Positions 1 through 7,576 of a DNA stretch of 16,494 nt are shown in pieces. The notes beneath the pieces were generated by a model. That model ran no database searches. It saw only the letters and a list, made by a program, of their open reading frames with translations, and was not told where the DNA came from. The position numbers and the translations under genes were made by a program. The first letter of the stretch is position 1. Every line of letters starts with the position of its first letter. This stretch comes from Nitrosomonas sp. (lineage in GTDB: Bacteria > Pseudomonadota > Gammaproteobacteria > Burkholderiales > Nitrosomonadaceae): the NCBI GenBank assembly GCA_003514765.1, contig DOOY01000281.1:1-16494 (forward strand), given 5' to 3'.

Positions 1-52
1 CGCCATTCTGTACACGTTCCACCAATTGTTGATCGACTTCCCGATCACCCAT
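1..52 (-). CDS. rpoE: RNA polymerase sigma-E factor RpoE, N-terminal fragment (cut by window edge)
   Basis: Only the first 17 codons lie in the window. The leftward ATG at 52-50 opens MGDREVDQQLVERVQNG, which matches the usual start of proteobacterial RpoE (a short acidic lead, then DQQLVERVQ and a Gly, the beginning of sigma region 2). RpoE is an extracytoplasmic-function sigma factor that answers envelope stress and is normally followed by genes for its anti-sigma factor; those would lie outside the window to the left. A short AGGT lies just before the ATG. Another ATG about 20 bases upstream is out of frame and was not used. The call rests on 17 residues, but the match is specific. A related ECF sigma factor is the main alternative. 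Confidence 0.75.
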   Translation of the reverse strand, partial: MGDREVDQQLVERVQNG

Positions 53-379
53 ACTACCTGATCCTTGAGCATTTAAATTAAGAAAAAATTACTAATCACT
101 TTTATGGCTTTGATTAAAGCCTGCCAGATCAAGTATACCTATTCAACGGGTTCACGGAAACCAATAAGTTACAATTATAAAAGACAGCAAGTAAAACGAA
201 TAAGTTCACTTAAGAAAACAAGCAAACAAAGCCATTAATCGGTCGCTTTTCATAAAAAAAGAATTGTTTACTGTAGCAGTATCAAAATGCAACGCTTTAA
301 ATATTGATCGGTTTTAGACAAGAATTACGCATTATTTAATATCTATTGTGCTGTACGCACCATTTGACAAACGTAATTT
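53..379. other. Non-coding region between queF and rpoE
   Basis: This 327-bp AT-rich stretch has no credible gene on either strand. It holds the candidate rpoE promoter and the 106-121 leader hairpin. Nearer queF there is a weak 5-bp hairpin (TACTG/CAGTA, 269-281), followed in the leftward direction by seven U at 260-254. This could be a poor terminator for queF, but the stem is short and the U-run is offset by 8 nt. I see no repeats, tRNA or mobile-element ends. Confidence 0.5.
180..207 (-). promoter_or_regulatory. Candidate sigma-E-type promoter for rpoE
   Basis: Read leftward, GAACTT (207-202) is followed after 16 bases by GTCTTT (185-180). The first box is the sigma-E -35 core seen in E. 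coli, and the GTC of the second agrees with its -10 element, though the rest of that box is off consensus. Transcription would start near 173 and give a leader of about 120 nt before rpoE. That leader holds a short perfect hairpin, GGCTTT/AAAGCC with a 4-nt loop (106-121). RpoE commonly activates its own operon, so the position fits. A sigma-70-like TATACT (137-132) also lies on this strand but has no convincing -35. Confidence 0.45.
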
Positions 380-802
380 TTAATATCTTTTTATATTTGG
401 CTGCTCATCAAACGAATGCAGTGAAATGCATGGCTGCGGTTTCCAGCCGGATTTACGGTGATCGACAATTACATTGGTAAAAATGCCTCCCCTCACAAAG
501 AAACGTGCTGTCAGGCGGATATATCTCGGTTTTAGTACGGCAACAAGATCTTCCAGCACTTGGTTAGTTACGGCTTCGTGAAAAGCGGCTTCATCACGGT
601 ATGACCAAATATACAGTTTCAAGCTTTTCAGTTCGACGCATTTTTTATCTGGAATATAATCTAATACTAAACTGGCAAAGTCAGGTTGCCCTGTTTTTGG
701 GCATACGCAGGTGAATTCCGGAATTTCCATATGAATTTGATAATCTCTTTTAACAAACGGATTTGGAAAAATTTCCAGATGTTTACTCGGTTTAGTCGGC
801 AT
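380..802 (-). CDS. queF: NADPH-dependent 7-cyano-7-deazaguanine (preQ0) reductase, QueF
   Basis: QueF reduces the nitrile of preQ0 to the amine preQ1, with two NADPH, in the cytoplasmic pathway to the tRNA base queuosine. At 140 residues this is the short, single-domain (YkvM-like, type I) form, not the roughly 280-residue E. coli type. The nucleophilic cysteine is Cys34 in [10 protein letters not shown] (34-43), with the conserved Asp41 close behind. The QueF signature [10 protein letters not shown] spans 57-66, and a conserved His-Glu pair follows at 75-76. The start at 802 is preceded by AGAAGAG about 8 bases upstream, a usable ribosome binding site. The gene is divergent from smc and shares its 105-bp upstream region. 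No preQ1 riboswitch was recognised in its leader. Nothing is missing from the family core. Confidence 0.95.
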   Translation of the reverse strand: MPTKPSKHLEIFPNPFVKRDYQIHMEIPEFTCVCPKTGQPDFASLVLDYIPDKKCVELKSLKLYIWSYRDEAAFHEAVTNQVLEDLVAVLKPRYIRLTARFFVRGGIFTNVIVDHRKSGWKPQPCISLHSFDEQPNIKRY

Positions 803-907
803 TTAACAATTCTCTTCTTTTAATTAATTCAGTTACAATAAACAACGATTACATACACAACCGATTTTCGATTCTTTTCCCATTATAACTGCTACCCACA
901 CATCAAA
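803..907. promoter_or_regulatory. Divergent promoter region of queF and smc
   Basis: Both genes must start transcription from these 105 bases or from within each other. On the leftward strand a perfect TATAAT lies at 887-882, which would give queF a leader of about 70 nt. Its -35 is poor. On the rightward strand the overlapping TATAAC (884-889) would place the smc start only about a dozen bases before its TTG codon, so that transcript would be nearly leaderless. The two -10 boxes share bases, so the two directions may compete. This is inferred from motif position only. Confidence 0.4.
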
Positions 908-3900
908 TTGCGTCTTGTCAAAATTAAACTCGCTGGTTTTAAATCATTCGTCGAGCCTACTGTTATCCCAGTCACTCACAATTTAGTGGGCATAGTCGGA
1001 CCTAATGGATGTGGCAAATCTAATATTATAGATGCCGTCCGCTGGGTGCTGGGGGAATCTAAAGCTTCGACCTTACGTGGCGAGTCCATGCAGGATGTGA
1101 TATTTGGCGGGTCAGAAAATCGCAAGGCTGTTGGGCGCGCCAGCGTAGAACTTTTTTTTGACAACAGCTTCAATAATGTGGCCGGTGCTTGGTCCAGTTA
1201 CACAGAAATAGCCATAAAACGCATCATTCAACGCGATGGCAATTCAAATTATTATATAAACAATATACATGTCAGAAGGCGCGATATTACCGATCTTTTT
1301 CTGGGAACAGGCGTTGGCGGACGTGGCTATGCCATTATTGAACAAGGTATGATTTCACGCATTATCGAAGCTAAGCCCCAAGAATTAAAAACTTTTCTCG
1401 AAGAAGCAGCCGGCATTTCTAAATACCGAGAAAGAAGGCATGAAACAGAATTGAGGCTAACCGATACGCGAAAAAATCTCAATCGTATCGAGGATATTTC
1501 TAGTGAGTTAAAAAATCAAATTGAACGACTGAAAAGCCAAGCTGAAGTCGCCAGTGAATACACGGCATTAAACGTACAACTTCAAGAAACGCAACAGGTA
1601 CTATGGCTTCAGCATAGAGTGGAAGCCACAAAACAGCGTCTCGCTGTAGATGAAGAAATTGAATCGTTAGAGCAGACGCTTGAAACAGAAGTCACGCAAT
1701 TGCAACTGGTCAAGGAGCAACGGGAAAATACCCGCGTTCATGAACAAAACCGTAATGAAAATCTACACACGCTACAGGGAAAATTATACGAAGCGAGCGC
1801 TGAAAAAGCACGTCTTGAGCAGGAGATTACACAATTTCATAAAAACAAAGAGCAACTTTTTCAGCAAATACAGAATATTGAGAAACAATTAATGCGCAAT
1901 CAACAACAACTCAATACAGCTATGGAAAACTTACAGCACTGGCATGCTGAAAAAGAAAATGCACAGTCTGTACATGAAAACGGAGTTCAAAAAAACAAAG
2001 CGCACGTTGCAAAACTGCCTGAGTTAGAAGCAATTTTTAACCAGTGTCAGAAAACATTTGATACCGCTCAGCAAAACCTCATATTTACTGAACAAGCTGG
2101 CAATCTGGCCAAAACACATATACAACATGCGAACAAAGCCATTCTGCAACTTGAATCGCGTAACAATCGTTTACAAAAAGAATTCGATTCACTTGATGAA
2201 CCCGACCATCAAACACTTAAGTCAATTCAATCCAAGTTAGAGCAAACACACAATGAATTAACAGAAAACCAAAGCACACTATTGCAAACGGAAACCGCGT
2301 TTACAAAGAAGAGCCGTCAAAAAGATAAAGCAGCATCTCATATTCATGAATTGCAAACAAAATTATCTCACTTACAAGCCCGATTCCATGCACTTCAAAA
2401 TTTGCAGCAAAAAATTGAAAATAATGAAGCATTAACCAGCTGGTTGCAAAAACATGAATTAAGATCACTGCCACGCTTATGGCACCATATACAAGTTGAC
2501 AAAGACTGGGAAAACGCGCTTGAATCTGTTTTGCAAGCGCGTTTGAATAGTTTGGGATTCCCGCAGATTGAAATTATCAATGATTGGGAAAATGATTTAC
2601 CACCTGGAAAGTTAACTATTTTTGAATATCAAAATCAGGATAATAACGCCGCAACAAGTGATCTGCTTATACCGACCAACCGCCATACACAGTGGACGGC
2701 ATTAACGACCTTTCTGGCTTGTGCTGATACCAGCATTAACTCAGTTATCAATGATTGGCTCAAAAACATTTACGTCGTGGACAGCATTCAGGCTGGATTA
2801 TTACAAAGACATCGGCTAAAGTGCGACGAATCATTTGTTACGCGAGAAGGACACATTCTTAACCGTAACAGTATTAATTTTCACTCTCCTGATTCACAAT
2901 TACATGGTGTTTTGTCCCGGCAACACGAACTCAATCAGCTTCAAGCAGAGATAGTTGCAATCGAAAATGAATTGAAAGTACAACAATCTGATTTCAAAGA
3001 AATTGCAGGCAATCATGAAACATTAAATCAAACAATTCAACTTTGCCGCAATGCGCAACAACAACTCACGCAACAACAGCATCATTTGCAATTAGAAAAA
3101 ATAAAACTTTCTCAATTTAACGAACAGGTTGAACAACGCAGAGTCCTCATTAAAGCTGAGTTGGATGAGATACGTCAGCAGCTTACACTAGAAAACCAAC
3201 AAAAAGAAAATGCAGAAAAAGAAGCCCGAGAACATCTTCATCAAACTGAAGAAATCGAAAAGTGTGTACAAGCGACAAAAAAGGAATTAGCCACAGTCGG
3301 ACAACAACTTACAGAACAGCGCTTAAAAATAGAAAAATGCAATAAAGAACTGCAAGAAGCGGTTTTTAACGAGAAAATATGTCAAAATAAAATCAATGAT
3401 ATAGAGAATTCAATCAAAACGCTCGAGGAAAACAAGGTGCATCTATCTAAAATTAGGGATAACTCATTGTTAGAGAATGATAATCAGGATGATGCCACAT
3501 TAAATTCCCTGCTCGAGACATGCAATTCACGGTGCAAAGATCTGGAACAAAAGGTTGTAGAAAATCGTAGCGAACTTGAGAAAACGAGACAACAAACTCA
3601 ACAAATTGAAAATAAATTGATGACTTCTGAGCGCCGCCAGGCATCACTGCGTGAGTCAATTAATCAACTTTATTTAAATAAACAAGCATTCAACCTTCTG
3701 GAAGAACGATACAACGAACAACTGCGCGAAGCTCACGCAGATGAAGCGAGTTTAATGTTTTGGGTAAATAAAAAAAGTATCACTGCCTTGCAATCCGAAA
3801 TCAATCGCACCCAAAAAAAGATAGCTGCATTGGGCTCTGTGAATTTAGCTGCGTTAAAAGAACTTGAAGCACTTCAAGAACGAGAAACAGTATTAGCATC

Positions 3901-4462
3901 CCAAACCCAGGATTTAAAAGAAGCAATAGTTATTTTGGAAAATGCCATTGAGAAAATTGACCAAGAAACAAAAAAACGATTGCAACAAACTTTTAACTCG
4001 GTCAATGATAGCTTAAAAGAAATTTTTCCGATTATTTTTTCCGGCGGGAAAGCTCAGCTTGTTTTCAGTGATGGTAAGATACTGGAATCCGGTTTAACGC
4101 TTACAGCGCAACCACCTGGAAAAAAGAATAGTTCAATACATTTATTATCAGGCGGCGAGAAAGCTCTGACCGCATTGGCGCTTATTTTTTCACTATTCCG
4201 ACTGAATCCAGCGCCCTTCTGTTTATTGGATGAAGTGGATGCTCCACTTGATGACAGCAACACAGGGCGGTTTTGTGAATTAGTAAAAAAATTATCTCAG
4301 CGCACGCAATTTTTGTTTATCAGTCATAATAAAATCACAATGGAAATTGCTCAACAGCTGATTGGAATTACAATGCAGGATCAAGGTGTCTCCAGAGTAG
4401 TCGCGGTGGATATTGCAAATACCGTTAATCCGGATAATGAAAAGGACACTGCATTTTCCTAA
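908..4462 (+). CDS. smc: Chromosome segregation ATPase SMC
   Basis: SMC is the long coiled-coil ATPase of the bacterial condensin that loops and aligns newly replicated DNA, normally with ScpA and ScpB, which are not in this window. The 1184 residues are full length. The N-terminal head has Walker A GPNGCGKS at 31-38. Two long coiled-coil arms rich in Gln, Glu and Lys flank a hinge at about 515-655. The C-terminal head has the ABC signature LLSGGEK from 1079 and Walker B FCLLDEVDAP with Asp1108 and Glu1109. The start is a TTG, chosen because MRLVKIKLAGFKSF is the family's usual opening. No clear Shine-Dalgarno precedes it, which may keep translation modest. zipA follows after 90 bp, an arrangement common in beta- and gammaproteobacteria, with no terminator visible between them. 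Confidence 0.97.
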   Translation: MRLVKIKLAGFKSFVEPTVIPVTHNLVGIVGPNGCGKSNIIDAVRWVLGESKASTLRGESMQDVIFGGSENRKAVGRASVELFFDNSFNNVAGAWSSYTEIAIKRIIQRDGNSNYYINNIHVRRRDITDLFLGTGVGGRGYAIIEQGMISRIIEAKPQELKTFLEEAAGISKYRERRHETELRLTDTRKNLNRIEDISSELKNQIERLKSQAEVASEYTALNVQLQETQQVLWLQHRVEATKQRLAVDEEIESLEQTLETEVTQLQLVKEQRENTRVHEQNRNENLHTLQGKLYEASAEKARLEQEITQFHKNKEQLFQQIQNIEKQLMRNQQQLNTAMENLQHWHAEKENAQSVHENGVQKNKAHVAKLPELEAIFNQCQKTFDTAQQNLIFTEQAGNLAKTHIQHANKAILQLESRNNRLQKEFDSLDEPDHQTLKSIQSKLEQTHNELTENQSTLLQTETAFTKKSRQKDKAASHIHELQTKLSHLQARFHALQNLQQKIENNEALTSWLQKHELRSLPRLWHHIQVDKDWENALESVLQARLNSLGFPQIEIINDWENDLPPGKLTIFEYQNQDNNAATSDLLIPTNRHTQWTALTTFLACADTSINSVINDWLKNIYVVDSIQAGLLQRHRLKCDESFVTREGHILNRNSINFHSPDSQLHGVLSRQHELNQLQAEIVAIENELKVQQSDFKEIAGNHETLNQTIQLCRNAQQQLTQQQHHLQLEKIKLSQFNEQVEQRRVLIKAELDEIRQQLTLENQQKENAEKEAREHLHQTEEIEKCVQATKKELATVGQQLTEQRLKIEKCNKELQEAVFNEKICQNKINDIENSIKTLEENKVHLSKIRDNSLLENDNQDDATLNSLLETCNSRCKDLEQKVVENRSELEKTRQQTQQIENKLMTSERRQASLRESINQLYLNKQAFNLLEERYNEQLREAHADEASLMFWVNKKSITALQSEINRTQKKIAALGSVNLAALKELEALQERETVLASQTQDLKEAIVILENAIEKIDQETKKRLQQTFNSVNDSLKEIFPIIFSGGKAQLVFSDGKILESGLTLTAQPPGKKNSSIHLLSGGEKALTALALIFSLFRLNPAPFCLLDEVDAPLDDSNTGRFCELVKKLSQRTQFLFISHNKITMEIAQQLIGITMQDQGVSRVVAVDIANTVNPDNEKDTAFS

Positions 4463-4552
4463 AAAAGAAAAAGACAGATAACTGACCGGCCAGCTGCAAA
4501 GCAAAATAAATTTTTTCAAATAATCATTGAATCAAGATAGTAAAGGAATAGT

Positions 4553-5749
4553 ATGGATATATTGAATATGAGCGACTTACAAGTCAGTTTGATCATTATC
4601 GGTATCATTATTATTATAGGTGTTGCTATCTTTAACTGGGTACAGCAGTTACGCTACCGCCGCAAAATAGAATCTGCTTTGGATCAAAAACATGACGACG
4701 TTCTTCTATTTGAAAAAAACAATAACCTTAATCCACACAAGCCGCATGAGCGAATTGAACCGCAATTGAACAAAGATTTTTTTATAAAGAATGCTGCTCA
4801 AAAAGATAATTTATCCGCAAGACCGGTTGATGTTTTAACAAAAGACAATATCTTTAACGACTATTCCGAAAAACAACAAGCCGTAACAGAGCCTGGCACA
4901 GCAGAATCACAACCCATTTTAGATGAATATAATAATCTAACAAATTATATAGTTATCATTTCCGCTGATACAGTTATTCCTGACGCTCAATTGAATACGC
5001 TGCTACAAAGAAAATTTGACTTTAACAAACCGCTCATCTGGTTTGGTCAAAGAGAACAATCGAAACCGTGGGAAGAGATTGCGAACATTACAAATAATGA
5101 AAACACTGACTATATAAACTTGAAAGGATGCTTATTACTTGCAGATCGATCCGGACCAGTTAGTGAAATTGATTTATCAAAATTTCGCGACACGGTACAG
5201 GATTTTGCCACACAAATAAATGCAGTGGCAGAATGCCCGGATATCGTACCTGCACATGAGCAGGCTATTCAGCTTGATAAATTTTGTGCTGATGTTGATG
5301 TCATGATCGGCATCAATATTATCAGCAAAGATGAAGGCGCTTTTATTGGCACAAAAATCAGAGCCCTTGCAGAAGCATCGGGCTTCAAGCTTGAACCGGA
5401 TGGTCTATTTAAATATAGGGATGAAAATAATCGTGTGCTGTTTACCTTAACCAACTATGAATCGGAAGCATTCATACCCGATAATATGAAAGCACTTACG
5501 ACGCATGGTATTACTTTTTTATTAGATGTGCCACAAGTGTCTAACGGAGAAAAAGTTTTTGACCAGATGACACATCTGGCAAAAATTTTCTCAAATACAC
5601 TCGGTGGTATTATGGTCGATGATAATCGTGTTCCACTCAGTGAAAATGGACTTTCAAGAAGTAAACAGCAACTCATCAATATCCAGAACTCGATGAAAGA
5701 AAATAATATTATTGCAGGTAGTTCAAATGCATTGAAATTATTTAATTAA
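4553..5749 (+). CDS. zipA: Cell division protein ZipA
   Basis: ZipA anchors FtsZ filaments to the inner membrane in the early divisome. One membrane helix (about 11-30, rich in Ile) sits at the extreme N-terminus. A charged, low-complexity linker (about 40-128) follows, and the FtsZ-binding ZipA_C domain covers about 248-385 (from DVMIGINIISKD to SKQQLINIQ). Between linker and C-domain, residues 131-228 form a second folded-looking segment whose strand and helix pattern echoes the C-domain (NYIVIISAD, then LKGCLLLADRSGP, then an amphipathic helix). This may be an internal duplication. The 398-residue length is somewhat more than E. coli ZipA. AAAGGA 6-7 bases before the ATG supports the start. 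ligA, which often follows zipA, is absent; a CDGSH gene follows after 80 bp. Confidence 0.93.
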   Translation: MDILNMSDLQVSLIIIGIIIIIGVAIFNWVQQLRYRRKIESALDQKHDDVLLFEKNNNLNPHKPHERIEPQLNKDFFIKNAAQKDNLSARPVDVLTKDNIFNDYSEKQQAVTEPGTAESQPILDEYNNLTNYIVIISADTVIPDAQLNTLLQRKFDFNKPLIWFGQREQSKPWEEIANITNNENTDYINLKGCLLLADRSGPVSEIDLSKFRDTVQDFATQINAVAECPDIVPAHEQAIQLDKFCADVDVMIGINIISKDEGAFIGTKIRALAEASGFKLEPDGLFKYRDENNRVLFTLTNYESEAFIPDNMKALTTHGITFLLDVPQVSNGEKVFDQMTHLAKIFSNTLGGIMVDDNRVPLSENGLSRSKQQLINIQNSMKENNIIAGSSNALKLFN

Positions 5750-5829
5750 TCAGCGTTTTCTTATCAAGCACTTGACCTGATAACAAAAAATACAACTCAA
5801 ATTGTATCTAAAATATACGGAGAAAATTT

Positions 5830-6069
5830 ATGAGTCAAAATACTAAAACAACCTTTTCCCCAATAGAAGTTCAATTAGAGGCGGGCAGGCAATATTACTG
5901 GTGCACCTGTGGCCGCAGTCAGACACAGCCATTTTGTGATGGCACACACAAAAATACGGAGTTCTCGCCCAGAGCGTTTTCGGTTGATGAAAACAGATCT
6001 GCATGGTTATGCACCTGTAAAAAAACGGGTAATTCACCTTTTTGTGATGGAACACACAATAAATTATAA
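5830..6069 (+). CDS. Small protein with two CDGSH iron-sulfur domains
   Basis: This 79-residue protein holds two complete CDGSH motifs. Each motif has three Cys and one His that bind a labile [2Fe-2S] cluster: Cys25, Cys27, Cys36 and His40 in CTCGRSQTQPFCDGTH, and Cys61, Cys63, Cys72 and His76 in CTCKKTGNSPFCDGTH. It has no membrane helix and no signal peptide, so it should be cytoplasmic, unlike the membrane-anchored mitoNEET. Family members bind redox-active, transferable clusters, and physiological partners in bacteria are mostly unknown. GGAG lies 8 bases before the ATG. The gene sits 80 bp after zipA and 78 bp before the zapA-linked coiled-coil gene, on the same strand. No strong promoter was seen in either gap, so it may be cotranscribed. 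A role in division is not shown by the sequence. Confidence 0.9.
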   Translation: MSQNTKTTFSPIEVQLEAGRQYYWCTCGRSQTQPFCDGTHKNTEFSPRAFSVDENRSAWLCTCKKTGNSPFCDGTHNKL

Positions 6070-6147
6070 GAACAACAAATTTAGCTGATAAAAATCGCCG
6101 GATAACATTGCCAAAGAAAACTATTGTCAATCTCCCATTGGGCAATC

Positions 6148-6345
6148 ATGAATTCAGAACTAAAATTTCTAGAAGAAGAAGTTCATCAGTTGGTACGTTT
6201 GTATCAGGATACATGCATTGAAAATACAAAATTACGCCAACAAATTACAGAAACAAACGCTAGAAATGAAAAGCTTACAGAAAAGATTCATATTGCCAGC
6301 AGTCGTCTAGAAATTCTTTTAAAGCATTTACCTGATAATGAATAG
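6148..6345 (+). CDS. TIGR02449-type coiled-coil protein, ZapB-like, next to zapA
   Basis: The 65-residue product is a single coiled coil from end to end (FLEEEVHQLVRLYQ, then ENTKLRQQI), with heptad spacing of Leu, Val and Ile and no other domain. This size, composition and position directly before zapA match the TIGR02449 family of Proteobacteria. Those proteins resemble the FtsZ-ring factor ZapB in length and coil, but direct orthology to ZapB is not established. The ATG at 6148 is preferred over an upstream in-frame TTG (6124), because MNSELKFLEEEV is the natural family start and the extra residues look non-coding. The ribosome binding site is weak. Its last eight bases overlap the start of zapA, which suggests translational coupling and a related function. 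Confidence 0.85.
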   Translation: MNSELKFLEEEVHQLVRLYQDTCIENTKLRQQITETNARNEKLTEKIHIASSRLEILLKHLPDNE

Positions 6346-6634
6346 TGAAGAATTATTAAAAATTACTATTATGGGACGTGAATTCAATATTAGCTGTTCT
6401 GAACAAGAACGCGAAGAAATTATATTGGCTGCAGAATTTCTGGAAAAAAAGATTCATGAAATCAGAGAAGAAGGGAAAATAATGGATTCTGATCGCATCG
6501 TTATTGCCGCGGCACTCGGTATAGCGCATGAATTACTTATTTTACGTCAATCAAGTGGCTTTGACATTGAAGATTTTAAGCGTAGAATAACGACCATTCG
6601 GGAAAAACTAAATAATGTTCTTATAAAAAAATAA
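6338..6634 (+). CDS. zapA: Cell division protein ZapA
   Basis: ZapA cross-links and bundles FtsZ protofilaments at mid-cell as a dimer or tetramer. The 98 residues have the family layout. An N-terminal globular part carries the opening strand ITIMGREFNISC and an amphipathic helix (EQEREEIILAAEFLEKKIHE). A central helix contains the typical DRIVIAAALGIAHELL. A basic C-terminal coil ends at residue 98. The length is normal. The ATG at 6338 lies inside the end of the preceding coiled-coil gene (8-bp overlap), so ribosomes probably pass from one to the other. The 6S RNA gene begins about 80 bp downstream on the same strand, the same zapA-ssrS order as in E. coli and many relatives. Confidence 0.93.
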   Translation: MNSEELLKITIMGREFNISCSEQEREEIILAAEFLEKKIHEIREEGKIMDSDRIVIAAALGIAHELLILRQSSGFDIEDFKRRITTIREKLNNVLIKK

Positions 6635-6712
6635 GTTGTCAGTCGATTGATATTTCTTAATATTTGAAACATTTATTTAACCGGTTTTTTTTTGCCCAAA
6701 GGTTTAAAAAAT

Positions 6713-6893
6713 AGCTCCCTGCCGTGTACGTGTAAGACTGAAATTCTTTGAACCAATTATCAAAACAGGTTGTTAACTAAAGTGATACTGTTGTGCACGC
6801 CCTTGCAAGGGTATGCCTGATGTATCCGGGAGACGACCACCTTGAACCTTTAGGTTCAAGATGATGGTCTAGCGGCATATGCGGGGGGCTCCC
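6713..6893 (+). ncRNA. ssrS: 6S RNA (SsrS)
   Basis: 6S RNA mimics an open promoter and traps sigma-70 RNA polymerase in stationary phase. Support here is structural and positional. The gene lies just after zapA, its usual place. The ends close on themselves: GCTCCCTGC (6714-6722) pairs with GCGGGGGGC (6881-6889) with two G-U pairs, then GTGT with ATAT after one bulged C. The apex is a hairpin built on CCCTTGCAAGGG (6800-6811). The 3' arm carries the conserved CACCTTGAACC (6838-6848), which pairs with GGTTCAAG (6853-6860), as in E. coli 6S. The large weakly paired region lies between. The length of about 180 nt matches the family. The exact ends are estimates to within a few bases. An AT-rich TTTAAA around 6703 could be the -10, but no clear -35 was found. 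Confidence 0.9.
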
Positions 6894-6938
6894 TTTTATC
6901 TCTATTTCTTCAAAACTGACCATCTTTTCCAATTTAAA

Positions 6939-7541
6939 ATGGTGTTTCTTTTCGACATCGGTCGGGTTCTGCTTGATTTTGACTTTGAACAATCATTAAA
7001 ACAACTCCTGCCTCCTGAAACACCTAACGCAAATGAACGTATCAAATGCATTCTGGATCGAAAAGATTTACTTGAAGCAGGATTGATCACCTCAGAAGAA
7101 TATACCAGTTGGGCTTTGGATATACTGCAAAATAATGTCACCGTCCCTCAATTTCATCATGCCTGGCGGTCAATTTTCACGCTCAACAAACCCATGTGGC
7201 AGAATGTTCATGAACTCGCTGAAACAGGTCACCGATTAATATTGATTTCTAATATTAATGCAATCCACTATCCATGGATTATTACAGAGTTTCCTCAATT
7301 TTCTTATTTTGAAGAAGCAATATTATCTTTCAAAATTGGTTTGCTAAAACCACAAACTGAAATTTACCAATATGCGATTTCGCACTATAATCTAGTGCCT
7401 GAAAAAACAATATATATCGATGATTTGCCACAAAACATCGCGGCAGGAAGGCAATTTCGATTTCAGTGCTGGTGTTATGATATTTATAATCATCCAGACT
7501 TTGAACAGTGGTTAAAAAAGACGTTAGGAATAAACCGCTGA
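6939..7541 (+). CDS. HAD-superfamily hydrolase, YihX-like phosphatase
   Basis: The protein has all four HAD loops: nucleophile Asp6 in FDIGRVL, Ser104 in LISNIN, Lys137 in GLLKP, and Asp161-Asp162 in YIDDLP. A helical cap (about 15-85) sits between loops one and two, placing it in subfamily IA. The second acidic residue of loop one is Gly8; this FDxGxV form also occurs in E. coli YihX, a sugar-phosphate phosphatase, so the enzyme is probably active. The substrate cannot be read from the sequence. The ATG at 6939 gives 200 residues, a normal length. A longer in-frame start at 6879 would lie inside the 6S RNA and was rejected. No Shine-Dalgarno is visible. The gene begins about 45 bp after the 6S RNA 3' end and is probably read on the same primary transcript. 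It converges on the leftward thioredoxin-fold gene, 35 bp away. Confidence 0.85.
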   Translation: MVFLFDIGRVLLDFDFEQSLKQLLPPETPNANERIKCILDRKDLLEAGLITSEEYTSWALDILQNNVTVPQFHHAWRSIFTLNKPMWQNVHELAETGHRLILISNINAIHYPWIITEFPQFSYFEEAILSFKIGLLKPQTEIYQYAISHYNLVPEKTIYIDDLPQNIAAGRQFRFQCWCYDIYNHPDFEQWLKKTLGINR

Positions 7542-7576
7542 TTCGCTTGGAAAAATAATTTTTTAAATGATTAAAT

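Noticed and set aside
364..396. Perfect rightward TTGACA at 364-369
   Set aside because: The only -10-like boxes are 11 or 21 bases away, and there is no rightward gene until smc.
6124..6147. TTG start adding 8 residues to the zapA-linked coiled-coil protein
   Set aside because: The ATG at 6148 gives the usual family start, and the added residues (MSISHWAI) do not fit the coiled coil.
6879..6938. Upstream in-frame ATG extending the HAD protein by 20 residues
   Set aside because: This start lies within the 3' strand of the 6S RNA closing stem, the extra residues are unlike the family, and HAD proteins of this type begin almost directly with the FDxGxV loop.
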